Part shown: positions 10,141-19,017 of the stretch, piece by piece | How the letters are laid out: each line of letters starts with the position of its first letter | Position numbering within the stretch: the stretch's first letter is position 1 | Assembly: GCF_000003815.2 (NCBI RefSeq) | Contig: NC_049986.1 | Location: 1,217,927 to 1,238,346, forward strand | DNA length: 20,420 nucleotides | Reading direction: 5' to 3' | From: Branchiostoma floridae | Lineage: Eukaryota > Chordata > Leptocardii > Amphioxiformes > Branchiostomatidae | The notes under the pieces: generated by a model | Seen by the model: only the letters and a program-made list of their open reading frames with translations | The model's database searches: none | Told to the model about the DNA's origin: nothing | Made by a program: the position numbers and the translations under genes

Positions 10141-11228
10141 AAAGCAAACATTTTTTCCAGACGGTCAGAAAGTGTAGAGGGTCCAGAAAAACTTCCAAAG
10201 GCATGACTCATTGTCATCGGGACAAAAGGCTCCTGGGCGGTACCTTAAACACATCGTCGCAAGGGTCAGGAAGGTTATATGTGCACAATGACACACCTAT
10301 GTCAGACCAAGCCGCTTCACACATCTCCGAAATAATTAGATAGAAAAACATCACAAATAAAAATCTACTTAAATCGTCCTGTCCGTGAGCTTTGACTTGA
10401 TTACAAAATCATTCCGAGGACAAAATTTGTGAGTTTTCAGCCGGGTTTACACCAGCAAAAGAGCCTGGAAGGCCTCAATGGCTAGAAACCATATGTTATA
10501 TTGACCCAGACTGACAGGTCACTGAGTCAATTTAGCTTACAATCGGCTTTGGCTTGATTTGGCCCTGTGGTGTTTTTACCACTTTGTGATCGTCAGTAAG
10601 AAGTCTGATGAGCTGATCAATTTTTTTAACCGGTTGAGCGCTATTTTAAGATATTGTTCACGTTCCAATGAACTTCAATACACACAGTGTAACTTCCCAA
10701 GGCGCCAGTTTTCTCCTCCTTTCACAATTATTCAAAGTTTCCTCCTCTAGAGTGTTTGGCCAACAGGCAAGCAAAGAACAGACCGTTAGTCTTAACTAGG
10801 CCTTCCTAAGGGGGCATGCATGGATCTTAGAATTTGTAAAAAGGGGCATATTAGGCCAGAAGAGTCAGTCCCGAGAAGGGGAACATTTCCCCTCCTGGCC
10901 GATCAAACCCGTCGGTGGCCAGACTCCCCTGGCAATTGCAAATTTATCTTATAGTCAGCGTACTTAGACTGGTAGAGACCAACAGAACGTTAACGTCTAG
11001 CTTACCTTTTTTGATTGCCCGCAGTGAATTGTAACACGTTTGTTGGCTGCTTGAGTTAAAACTGGTCTGCAGGAGTAAACAATTTAACGTACAGATATCT
11101 GTGCTGTGGACAGAGTATAGACAGGGTGTAACCCAACTTGCGCAGTCACGCTACGCCAAACGATAGCCTACGGCGAAATATCTTACAGTGTTTTGGGCCA
11201 ACCGTCCTTGACATTGCCTCTGTGCGTC
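10141..11228. other. Non-coding downstream of the P450 pseudogene; no gene seen
   Basis: No exon or known repeat could be supported. On the minus strand this lies 3' of the P450 remnant, so it would be its downstream region. Confidence 0.4.
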
Positions 11229-11257
11229 ACAAACAGACACACATACACATATATACA

Positions 11258-11298
<41 letters not shown>

Positions 11299-11336
11299 AA
11301 ATATGTATATACACAAACACACACACATGCACACTG
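11229..11336. repeat. (CA)n microsatellite
   Basis: Long CA run with ATATAT and CAAA interruptions. It lies directly 3' (minus-strand sense) of the last P450 exon remnant. Translations through it are poly-His/Thr or Cys/Val artefacts. Confidence 0.95.
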
Positions 11337-11389
11337 TGTCACAGAAAAATACACATATATAATTTATATACCCAACAGCACAATACCCA

Positions 11390-11520
11390 ACAGCGCAAAA
11401 ATCTCTTGGGACCAAAATTTCTTGCAACACTGGACGTAAGGCGCCCTCTGGCAACTTGAAGGTGAAGTGTTTCAGGAGGAAAGAAACGAGGCAGCTGCTC
11501 ACCGAGGCAGACACGGTGAC
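11390..11520 (-). pseudogene. CYP2 exon 9-like block (heme-binding loop, C-terminus), broken
   Basis: A good acceptor (CTACAG, just above 11520) opens an exon whose first two bases complete a split glycine codon and read GHRVCLGEQL. This contains the invariant heme-ligand cysteine in the G-x-R-x-C-x-G signature. Immediately after, the sequence jumps to another frame reading LVSFLLKHFTFKLPEGALRP, the usual CYP2 C-terminal strand region. About eight codons (the AKMEIFLF-like part of the L helix) are missing, which amounts to a deletion of about 23 bp with a frameshift. The end reads RDFCAVG and then a small duplication (GCTGTTGGGTAT twice), where CYP2 proteins normally finish with CAV-type residues and a stop. 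No clean stop is present before the CA microsatellite. Confidence 0.85.
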
Positions 11521-11665
11521 CTGTAGAATAGGTAATAAGAAAGAATGAAACAAAATTACAGACAAGACATTTTTGATGACATCAATAACTTGTTTGAATG
11601 TCTTGATATTTTAAGGTTCAAAACATTCCTTGTGGTTTTGTTGGACTTTGGGTTGAAGTTGTTAC

Positions 11666-11800
11666 CAGTAGAAATGGCATGAAGGATTCCGGCCTACAGA
11701 CCACCTTGCCGTCAGAGTCAAGGGACCTACGGAGGTCAAACTTCTCTGGGTCCGGCCAGAACTCCGAGTCCATGTTAGCTGACCACAGGTTAGGAAGAAT
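11666..11800 (-). pseudogene. CYP2 exon 8-like block (meander/PERF region), one-base deletion
   Basis: Reads ILPNLWSANMDSEFWPDPEK, then FDLRRSLDSDGKVVCRPESF and MPF. This is the CYP2 stretch from after the K helix to the heme loop. The PERF-type motif, normally FDPxRFLD, is FDLRRSLD here, so both the proline and the phenylalanine are lost. A T is missing in the TTT run just before the donor (about 11672-11675), which breaks the frame so that MPFSTG is no longer read through. The donor ACTG|GTAACA fits the glycine split with exon 9. The block is 135 bp against 142 bp in mammalian CYP2C genes, and the first codons after the acceptor (CAAAG) also appear lost. Confidence 0.85.
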
Positions 11801-11991
11801 CTTTGAAGAGAATGTACAGTAAGCACATTTTGTTATAACTTTCGGTGTCTGAGCCGTAATGGTATGACTGTGAAAACATCATTTTGCGATTGAAACCCAT
11901 AAAGAGCTGATTTGTGTATGATTACTCAATTGAAACATGAAAAAATCCTCACAACTACCTCTCTTATCTACGACCCAGTAATGACCCCCAA

Positions 11992-12044
11992 AGTTCCGAG
12001 TGCGCATGTGCAAGTGTTGCATTGCGGTGTAGGTCAATGTTCAG
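11992..12044 (+). repeat. Diverged repeat flanking P450 exon 7, copy 1
   Basis: A 53-bp stretch starting AGTTCCGAGTGCGCATG aligns without indels to 12372-12424 at roughly 70% by eye. The two copies lie in the introns on either side of the exon 7-like block. It may be an old interspersed repeat or a relic of a tandem duplication. Confidence 0.5.
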
Positions 12045-12085
12045 CGAGCCATAACGAAGATAGCAACGATTTATAAATAACTTAC

Positions 12086-12267
12086 CTGCCTTCCTGCGGG
12101 ATATCATAGCCTCGGAAAGTTGTGTCCTCTGTTATACTGAGGAAAGCGATGGCCCTGATGCGGAGGATCTCCATGATAGTAGCCTCGGTAAACGGGAGCC
12201 GGGACCTGTGGGCCAGGGTGGGCACGTCATGGTCTGTTCCCAGGATACTGTCCAGCTCAGCTTGGAC
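12086..12267 (-). pseudogene. CYP2 exon 7-like block (J'-K helix, ExxR)
   Basis: Bounded by acceptor TAACAG and donor AG|GTAAG. Reads VQAELDSILGTDHDVP, LAHRSRLPFTEATIMEILRI, then RAIAFLSITEDTTFRGYDIP. The K-helix ExxR (E-I-L-R), which stabilises the heme pocket together with PERF, is intact. Between FLS and TEDTTF the family normally has a VPHA-like stretch. Three or four codons are missing here without a frameshift, removing part of substrate recognition site 5. The length is 182 bp against 188 bp in mammalian CYP2C genes. The codon phase left at the donor does not match the next block, another sign of decay. Confidence 0.88.
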
Positions 12268-12371
12268 CTGTTACAGTATTTTCTCATACGAATCAACAAA
12301 GCTTACAGCGACTGCAATAACAGTGTCCACTAATATAAATTAGACGTTTTTACTTCAAATAAGCTATCTGG

Positions 12372-12424
12372 AGTTCCAAGGGTGCATATGTAAGTTATGA
12401 ATTGTGTTTTAGGTTAAACTTCAG
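12372..12424 (+). repeat. Diverged repeat flanking P450 exon 7, copy 2
   Basis: Starts AGTTCCAAGGGTGCATATG and matches 11992-12044 in the same orientation. A weaker third relative may begin near 12467 (AAATTCCGATTACGTATGTG). Confidence 0.5.
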
Positions 12425-13290
12425 AAATTGAAGATCTCTTGGCTTGTATACGATTAGCTCCTTCAAAATTCCGATTACGTATGTGCTGCGACAGGAATTG
12501 TTTGCAATATGTCAAAAGTGTAGGCGAAGATTACGTCAAATGAAAAGCCTGTATATGCGCACACGGGCACACGAGAAAATGGTGGGGTCACGTGGTCTTT
12601 TGGTTACGTGTGCAACGCGTGCCGGGGGCGTGCCGTCAGTCGGCGTTTGTCGCAAAATCGCACTTCGGTTATATTCTGCATCATTCGGTACTCGCCATCG
12701 GAACTTTCGGCACCCACTCGGGTGATTCCGAGAGATATATATGCAAATTTTCGGTCACACTCGAAACACCAACCCGGGCAGTTCAGCACGGGTGATCCGA
12801 CAACAACACATTGACTTACAGCCTATGGACTGACAAGGACGGAGCGCACTCTCGGACCACTCTCTCTCTCTGTCTTTTCCGGAGAGGTCACTAAGTGCGG
12901 TTTTCGGCATCATCTTTGTTACAAATGTACCTACCTGGGCTTTTAATCTGATTTTTGTGACCACCGTGGAGAAATTATCTATATCATCTGAAAGTTATGA
13001 CGTACAACAATGCCGAACATACCCTGAAAGTGACTGTCTTTCAGTCAATTTTCGACAAGATTGGTCAGAGAAAGATAAGGCGCCTTCCTTTAACGCCCCT
13101 CTAAGGTTTCCGCATGGAAAAAAATTGACGGCGCATGTTTGGGCATGTCTGAGAGGCAAAGTTATGCAGGAACATTGAATCGGCAATTTGAGCTGCCATT
13201 TCCAAAAGTGCCGCACGTCAGGCTTTTGTCGTAAGAGAACCAGACCAACTTCTCACTGGTGTGTGCCCGCGGCGCACTCCACACTGTAAA
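12425..13290. other. CpG-rich intronic sequence of the P450 remnant, unassigned
   Basis: The stretch is notably richer in CG dinucleotides than its surroundings, especially 12540-12880. It contains a CT-rich run (12857-12875) and an octamer-like ATGCAAAT (12741-12748) next to a TATATAT. Frames on both strands show no recognisable protein. It could be an inserted repeat or a regulatory island. Nothing decides this. Confidence 0.35.
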
Positions 13291-13294
13291 GTAC

Positions 13295-13555
13295 CTTCTG
13301 TTGCTACACAGGACTATGTACAGAAGACCCCATCGCAAGGTGGTGGTGTGGTCTCGATTCCAGCGAAAAAATATTTTGAATCATCCACATAATGCTGTCT
13401 TCCGGAAAACAGGAAGTCTTCTCTTGAGTCCGTAGTTCGATGAGAAGAAGGTCGATGAAGTCTCGTGGATTCTCGTCCTCCATGGTCTCGCGATGTTTTG
13501 TAATTTCTTGTCGAAGGAATGCGTGAACTTCGTTAATGCTCTCCACAAGAATCTT
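13295..13555 (-). pseudogene. CYP2 exon 5+6-like block (G to I helix), two frameshifts
   Basis: Reads KKILVESINEVHAFLRQEIT, then KHRETMEDENPRDFIDLLLI and ELRTQEKTSCFPEDSIMW. These are typical CYP2 G-helix, NPRDFID and pre-I-helix sequence. After QNIF the I-helix motif FAGIETT appears in the next frame, because the A6 run at 13366-13371 is one base short. TTTLRWGLLYIVL follows in the third frame after another missing base near 13347. The oxygen-activating threonine region is thus still readable across frames. The position of the vertebrate exon 5/6 junction is uninterrupted. The 3' edge is a plausible AG|GTACTT donor at 13295. The 5' edge is uncertain: about 20 residues are absent, or lie in another frame just upstream (GFLTGKFNKE). 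Confidence 0.85.
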
Positions 13556-13779
13556 CTTTGTTGAATTTACCGGTAAGAAAACCGTTTTTTATTATGATAT
13601 CGTGCGATATGATATATGTACTAAACAACATCATTGCTGCGTCATTGTCGAACAAACAGGCAAAACTACAAGTCGGGTGACCCAAAACGAGATCACCGAT
13701 CTTGGGTATGCGTGTGTTTTTCGACAATGGAATTTACTGCTCTCAGTAAGACCTTGTTGGCCTGAAAAAGCTGCTAGAC

Positions 13780-13879
13780 NNNNNNNNNNNNNNNNNNNNN
13801 NNNNNNNNNNNNNNNNNNNNNNNNNNNNNNNNNNNNNNNNNNNNNNNNNNNNNNNNNNNNNNNNNNNNNNNNNNNNNNN
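13780..13879. other. Assembly gap (100 N)
   Basis: Placeholder gap inside the P450 remnant, between the exon 4-like and exon 5-like blocks. Confidence 0.98.
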
Positions 13880-14062
13880 GATATATAATCTTGTACACTC
13901 CCGTCATCTGGCAAACTGTCAGTGCCACTAAGTAACCTGATACATTGAAGGTGGCCCAGGCCAGATGATGGTTCTACACCCAACCATAATCTGTTTTTAA
14001 AACCAAGCAGATATTGGGAGGATGCCCCAACCACACAAAAACAGGATCAACCTATACAGTAT

Positions 14063-14677
14063 CAAGTTCAAGCACTAGGAGGCCCAAAATCAAACCTGAC
14101 CACCAGGACACCACAAACAACTCACGTACCAAATAGCAACACAATGGTACCTTGCGTTCCGGAGATACAGCGCACGCCCCGTGCCCGCACAAAAGGTAAC
14201 CTAAAATGTCAAGTTCAAGCACTAAGGGCGCCAAAATCAAAATTGAGCATTATTCAGCCACCGCCGACACATGTGCCAAATATCATTGCGCCAGCACTAG
14301 CCGTTCAGAAGATATAACTCCGGAAACACCCCTCTCGGACACAAAATTCGACCTGCCGGGTCAAGTTCAAACGCGACAAGGCCCAAAGTCAATCCTAGGC
14401 AACAGGCAACAACCCCCCACCCATGCACCAAAAATCGTCGCAATCGCGCGTATCGTTCCGGACACACAGCGCCAAAAGTGCCCCCAAAACACCAAAAATG
14501 CCACCTGCAATGTCAAGTTCAAACGCCAGGAGGCCCAAAATCAAACCTGAGTGTTAGGCTACCACCCCCAACCCACGTACCAAAAATCGTTGTGCTCGCA
14601 CCATCCGTTCACGAGATACAGCGCCCTACATCCCCGGCTACCGAAAAGTTCCCACCAGCATCAAAACCATACCTGCA
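14063..14677 (+). repeat. ~150-bp tandem repeat, four diverged copies
   Basis: Units start with CAAGTTCAA at 14063, 14210, 14362 and 14514 (periods 147, 152 and 152). Shared landmarks are GGCCCAAAATCAAACCTGA, a CACGTACCAAA-like block and CCGTTC..GAGATACAGCGC. The copies differ strongly, so the array is old. It sits in the intron between the exon 4-like and exon 5-like P450 blocks. Confidence 0.85.
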
Positions 14678-14688
14678 TACATGCAGGT
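14671..14688. repeat. 18-bp hairpin at the end of the 150-bp array
   Basis: ACCTGCAT-AC-ATGCAGGT is a perfect inverted repeat with a 2-base loop, immediately after the last array copy. Confidence 0.75.
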
Positions 14689-14979
14689 AATTATCATGGT
14701 TTATGCGTCAGTCATGACAAAGTAGATATTTACTGACATTATGAAAACATTAAGGTAGTAACCAAACATATCAGATTGATTCGGTTGGTGAACATTATTC
14801 ATAAATACTGAGGTGAGTGCTCAAACTCAAAGCTATTCATTATGAACAAAACGTCTTTACGTATCTACTATCCTAGCCTGAGCACCATGGGATTACGTCC
14901 CGGTAATAATCGGATGGTACCCGGGCTAGCAATATCTTACCTCCAGGTACGAATCACAGAAAAGGAAAAACAGTCCTTA

Positions 14980-15126
14980 GTTGACTGGATCCGAGTTGGG
15001 ATGCTTGTTTATGATCTTGGTCAGTTCCACAAACTTGACATCATCGTAGTCGTAACGTTTCCCGAACACCATGGAGCAGGTGATGTCGGTGATGTCACGT
15101 GGCTGTGCTTCCCCTTGTTCGGACAA
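14980..15126 (-). pseudogene. CYP2 exon 4-like block, closed by an in-frame stop
   Basis: Follows a plausible acceptor (TTTAG). Reads LSEQGEAQPRDITDITC, SMVFGKRYDYDDVKFVE, then LTKIINKHPNSDPVN and stop TAA (14977-14979). FGKRxDYxD is a conserved CYP2 signature. The block is about three codons short of the mammalian exon 4 end, and no strong GT donor lies before the stop. A good donor (GAG|GTAAGA at 14941) lies beyond the TAA, but the sequence up to it does not look like P450. This fits loss of the original splice site. Confidence 0.85.
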
Positions 15127-15258
15127 CTAAACAAATGCACACCACATGGATCAGATAGTCCATTCTCACATGTCACGTTTGTATTTATGTCCAACAAAGG
15201 CCCTGCACAGCCCTGACCAGCAAGCACTAACCAATCACGTTGCCGCCTACTGTCAAGA

Positions 15259-15745
15259 GGTATATGCATGCATTATTCTTATTTGATGACGTCATCGGTC
15301 AAAATCTAAAACGGTGGAGAATTTGACCAGATCAAGAATCATTAGCTTATTTTCCCTTACGATTTGTAACTACCTGGTATTTTTTTTCATTCATACAAAG
15401 CAATTTCATTTCATGTTTAAATGAACGTTTAAGTCCTTATTTCCATTGTCTTTTTCATTTTATGACGTCATTTTGACGTTATTGGTATGGCTATTGGCAA
15501 CAAAAGTGGAAAGAAACATTGTCATTCTATTATCTACACTTATTAGATTTTTGTAGCTTACCTTGAAGTTTTCTGGGGATACCTTTTTTCATGGCTCCAA
15601 CCAATACAATGAAACTAAGGACGTCATAAATACATGTAAGTCAAATTACGTCAGCATAGCGTCAACTTTCTTAAAACCGTCAGATATTATGTCTACATCA
15701 TTCTCTGACAATTTGGTGGTCTTGGAAAGGGCGGGCCTCAAACCA
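15259..15745 (-). mobile_element. Partial copy of the piggyBac-like MITE (truncated)
   Basis: Reverse-oriented relative of the left half of the element at 7303-8228. Shared blocks include ATTTGATGACGTCATC, GACCAGATCAAGAAT, TTTGTAACTACCTGGTATTTTTT, GCTATTGGCAACA, CTTGAAGTTTTCTG and CAGATATTATGTC. Two perfect TGACGTCA sites remain (15287-15294 and 15463-15470). The terminal CCCTATTCAG is missing. The similarity stops where the 70-bp array begins, so the array has replaced or grown from the element's end. Confidence 0.8.
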
Positions 15746-15755
15746 TCACAACAAT

Positions 15756-16220
15756 AAGATTTGGTGACGTTGTTGTGCCTGTAGCTACTCAATGTGAATG
15801 TAATGTACTCAACCATTGCATCAATGAGACTTGGTGACATTGTTGTGCCTGTAGCTACTCTATGTGAATGTAATGTACTCAACCCTTACAACAATGAGAC
15901 TTGGTGACGTTGTTGTGCCTATAGCTACTCAATGTGAATGTAATGTACTCAACCATTACAGCAATGAGACTTGGTGACGTTGTTGTGCCTGTAGCTACTC
16001 AATGTGAATGTAATGTGCTCAACCATCACAGCAATGAGACTTGGTGACGTTGTTGTTCCTGTATCTACTCAATGTGAATGTAATGTACTCAACCATTGAA
16101 ACAATGAGACTTGGTGACGTTGTTGTGCCTGTAGCTACTCTATGTGAATGTAATGTACTCAACCCTTACAACAATGAGACTTGGTGTCGTTGTTGTGCCT
16201 GTAGCTACTCAATGTGAATG
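15756..16220 (+). repeat. 70-bp tandem array, ~6.6 copies with four-unit higher-order pattern
   Basis: Units start at 15756, 15826, 15896, 15966, 16036, 16106 and 16176 (the last one 45 bp), with no indels. A typical unit starts GAGACTTGGTGACGTTGTTG. Variants show that unit 2 (CTCTATGTG, AACCCTTACAACAAT) is nearly the same as unit 6, and unit 1 (ends CATTG..) resembles unit 5 (CATTGAAACAAT). This suggests a secondary 280-bp duplication. The period is not a multiple of three, so frames in it are not protein. Confidence 0.95.
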
Positions 16221-17415
16221 AAGCTCAAGCCAAAGGTCAGTTTGCATTATACATTGTTATTTTCCCATAGCGTCGGCATTTAATTCTGCAATCTAGACGA
16301 GTCAGGTCTGGCCTGTTTTTCTCTTCAGATATTTTCTACGACGTAAGCGTGTGAAGTAGCACAGGTATTATCAGTAGTGTAATCTTCCGGCTTACTTACC
16401 ATTCTGTACTAGTATTTCGTTGGCTTTGTCAACCAGTTATCGCGTATTTCAAATTTGATTGACATACGTTGGAGTGTTGTCAAATCTGCTTCGGGCGTGG
16501 CATCTTTTCTGCCAAGCTACGAGTTTTGAAGATTGTAAAGCGAGTCCCGAGAGACCTCGACCTCAGAACAGGATTCCAACCCTTACATCGTCGTCATCGG
16601 GATTGGAAACCTAACATCATCATCGGCATTCGAACCCTAACATCGTGATCCAACGGCATTAGACCCAACACCAACCAGACGACATAATGTACGGTATTGT
16701 AATTGTTTTTTAATAGTATCGTTAATTCAATTTTATTGTTTGTCTTGGTCGCAAATGATTAGCAAAACTCCACAAAACATATTGGCAAGTGGAAAAGATC
16801 ACCCATTGCCCGTTTAGGATGGAGTGTAATGCCATAATTAGATTCTATTTTAAAAATAATAATTTACAATAACAAGGAGTTCCACTTTTCTATAAATTGT
16901 CGTGTACGCATTCCATGATTTTTATTATAAATCTATTTTTACTAATCTTATACATGTAAAAAAGACCAAGATAATACAGTTAAAGGTGCAGAAATGGAAA
17001 TCAGGTGGCATGTACACAAAGCTTAATGTAAAATGTTTAACAACGCCATTTTGCTTACGTATAGCGTCATCACGATTTATTCTCCTGATTAGTCTACAAC
17101 TTGTTTTTGCAACACAAATCTTTTGTGTGGCTCTGATACAAAAGGGCTGATAGAACACTCTATTCCAAAACTTTTTTCTCTACTCAACATGTACATAATA
17201 AATGCAAAGTTACACTTCATACGGGAACCAAACCCCGTACATTTAGCAAATTGGTCTGCTGGTGTACAATACCGTTTACGCAAACACAATGTAAGGTCAA
17301 AACACATCATTAAAATGCTCTAATATTTTCTTGAATAATTAAACATTCTGTTTCACCGATACATTGTACCAAGTTTTCAGCCCAAGAACAGTTATTTTCT
17401 CCCTGTCAGTTTTAG
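16221..17415 (+). other. Putative 5' region of the receptor gene; no coding exon seen
   Basis: This lies between the 70-bp array and the first coding exon of the plus-strand gene. It should contain its promoter and any non-coding first exon, but no TATA box or start site could be identified. The only structure seen is a degenerate repeat at 16571-16672. Confidence 0.35.
16571..16672 (+). repeat. Degenerate 25-30 bp repeat, four copies
   Basis: Units start GGATTCCAACCC (16571), GGATTGGAAACC (16600), GGCATTCGAACCC (16625) and GGCATTAGACCC (16655), each followed by a TAACATC-like block. Possibly part of a 5' untranslated exon of the receptor gene. That is speculation. Confidence 0.65.
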
Positions 17416-17421
17416 ACCAAC

Positions 17422-19017
17422 ATGTCTGATGTTCGCATGATGATGTCGACGACAGAGCCAGATGTGGAGGCACAATCTGCCACAGGTAAAACCCAATTCA
17501 CATTTTTAAACAGGGACCCGACCAGGAAGCTCCGGGGAGTAAGCATGATATAAAAGACACCTAAATATACAAGACATAAAGAGAATAGTCGTAGAATTAT
17601 TTTTTAAAAATAATGTTTACGTATTCATTTCTATTTTTATAATTTTCATACNNNNNNNNNNNNNNNNNNNNNNNNNNNNNNNNNNNNNNNNNNNNNNNNN
17701 NNNNNNNNNNNNNNNNNNNNNNNNNNNNNNNNNNNNNNNNNNNNNNNNNNNNNNNNNNNNNNNNNNNNNNNNNNNNNNNNNNNNNNNNNNNNNNNNNNNN
17801 NNNNNNNNNNNNNNNTATTTGAAGAGTTACCAAATGCACATGTATAGCTGCCACTTGTCTTTACATTTGTATGAATATTTTGATCTCTTATAAAGGTATA
17901 CTATAAAATACTGATATTGATTTGAAACAAGCCTCGACTGTAAATGCCTTTATACCCATTTCCAAAGGACGGAAAATATTAGTGAACAACAACAATGGCA
18001 ATGTTACATCATTGAGATATTTCAAAAGCTTAGAAACTATTGCGAAGTAATGGGATCATCACGGAAGACCTTTGAAATGACCGAAACAACATCAAAACAT
18101 ATTCACGTTGCTACCATGTGCATCTCAATATTTATGTCTAACCTTCATCGACGTATTGATTTGTCAACTTTTGTATCGTTCATTTGCTCCCTTTGGTTAT
18201 CGCTAAAAATCATCGATTATCCAGTGACCTCTAGTCTTTAGGCTTCCCAGCAAATCACATGCTATGACTACAAACCTTGAATTATTTTTAAAATTTTCAT
18301 CGACTTTATATCGCGTTTGACCATTTGACAGATGCAGTAAACCTACAGCCTTCAGCTAGACTGGTCCGGGAAAATCCAAACCTAACATATGCAGCAAGTG
18401 ATGGAGATCCAAACTGGTCGACGAGCATTTTAAGAACGAAAGAATTCAGTGTCCTATACACGGCAAACAACCCAGCCTCCGGCACAGGGTCTTCAAATAT
18501 CCCACAGGATGAAACAACATCGTGTAACATACGTGAAGAGCCAGTGCCTCACATGGATACAGATGATCAAGACATGGACACAGAACAAGCATCCGAAGTC
18601 TGGACACAAAACACGGCTTTAAACACCCAAATCTCTGAACAGCGTGCTCAAGATGAAACCAGCCATTTTTACGTATTTGACCACATTGAACCGTACTCTG
18701 TTACATACACATGTAGGGAAGAAACAAATCGTGGGGAAACAGCTTCAGGAACTGCAGGGCCCTTTCAATGTACAATAACTGGTACAGACGTATCTGACGA
18801 ACCTCATGGGAGTACATTTGTAGAAAATCGCCCTTCAGCAGGTACTAGTGATGTCTCTGATGACAATGGTCGCCGGATTCCCTCAAACAGACATAAAGGC
18901 AACGATGATATACATAAGCTCCGGAATCCTCCTGGTGGTCTATGTGCAAATCCGATGTACGCTACGAGCGCTCGTGAACAGGCAACAAATGGTACGACGT
19001 CCTTATCATATTTGTAA
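17422..19017 (+). CDS. Amphioxus-type membrane receptor, N-terminal cytoplasmic tail (two exons, partial)
   Basis: Exon A (17416-17485; acceptor TTTTAG, donor CAG|GTAAAA) carries the start and reads MSDVRMMMSTTEPDVEAQSA-T. Its last G joins AT of exon B (18332-19017; acceptor TTGACAG) to give D, so the phase fits. Exon B encodes about 227 residues, hydrophilic and rich in Thr, Ser, Asp and Glu, with tyrosine motifs NPNLTYAAS, IEPYSVTY and NPMYATS. NPxY-type sites are recognised by PTB/SH2 adaptors. The tail resembles cytoplasmic tails I associate with type II lectin- or LRR-like receptors of lancelets. The open frame stops at 19015-19017, but a transmembrane helix follows at once in another frame (18993-19145), so a one-base deletion or sequencing error is likely. 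The ectodomain is not in the window. The intron between A and B contains an assembly gap. Confidence 0.7.
17652..17815. other. Assembly gap (164 N)
   Basis: Gap within the intron of the receptor gene (17486-18331). Its length is not a round number, so it may be estimated from read pairs. Confidence 0.98.

Larger units (their letters stand above)
11390..15126 (-). pseudogene. Cytochrome P450 family 2-like (CYP2-type) pseudogene, 5' exons missing
   Basis: Five exon-like blocks in the correct order on the minus strand match the second two-thirds of a microsomal CYP2 monooxygenase, an ER-bound heme enzyme that hydroxylates small lipophilic substrates. They correspond to vertebrate CYP2 exons 4, 5+6, 7, 8 and 9. 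Conserved elements seen are C-helix-distal FGKRYDYDD, NPRDFID, the I-helix threonine region, the K-helix ExxR (EILR) and the heme signature GHRVCLG with its cysteine. Damage includes an in-frame TAA, one-base deletions in the I-helix and before the heme loop, a degraded PERF motif and a ~23-bp deletion after the heme cysteine. Exons 1-3 are not visible up to the next gene. Retained introns make it a decayed duplicate, not a retrocopy. Single-base errors in draft sequence could explain some breaks but not all. Confidence 0.85.

Noticed and set aside
11138-11565. Several frames with poly-His/Thr or Cys/Val
   Set aside because: They are translations of the CA microsatellite. Only the part upstream of it on the minus strand is P450-derived.
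12604-13216. Frames of 61-93 codons on both strands between P450 blocks
   Set aside because: Frames overlap in several phases because the DNA is GC-rich with few stops. None resembles a P450 exon or another known protein.
14052-14736. Proline-rich frames on both strands
   Set aside because: They fall inside the ~150-bp tandem repeat. The unit length is not constant in frame and the copies do not share a reading frame.
14842-15216. 124-codon plus-strand frame
   Set aside because: It is the antisense shadow of the P450 exon 4-like block and its flanks.
15756-16220. CRISPR-like array
   Set aside because: The whole 70-bp unit is repeated with no unique spacers, and the genome is animal. It is a plain tandem repeat.
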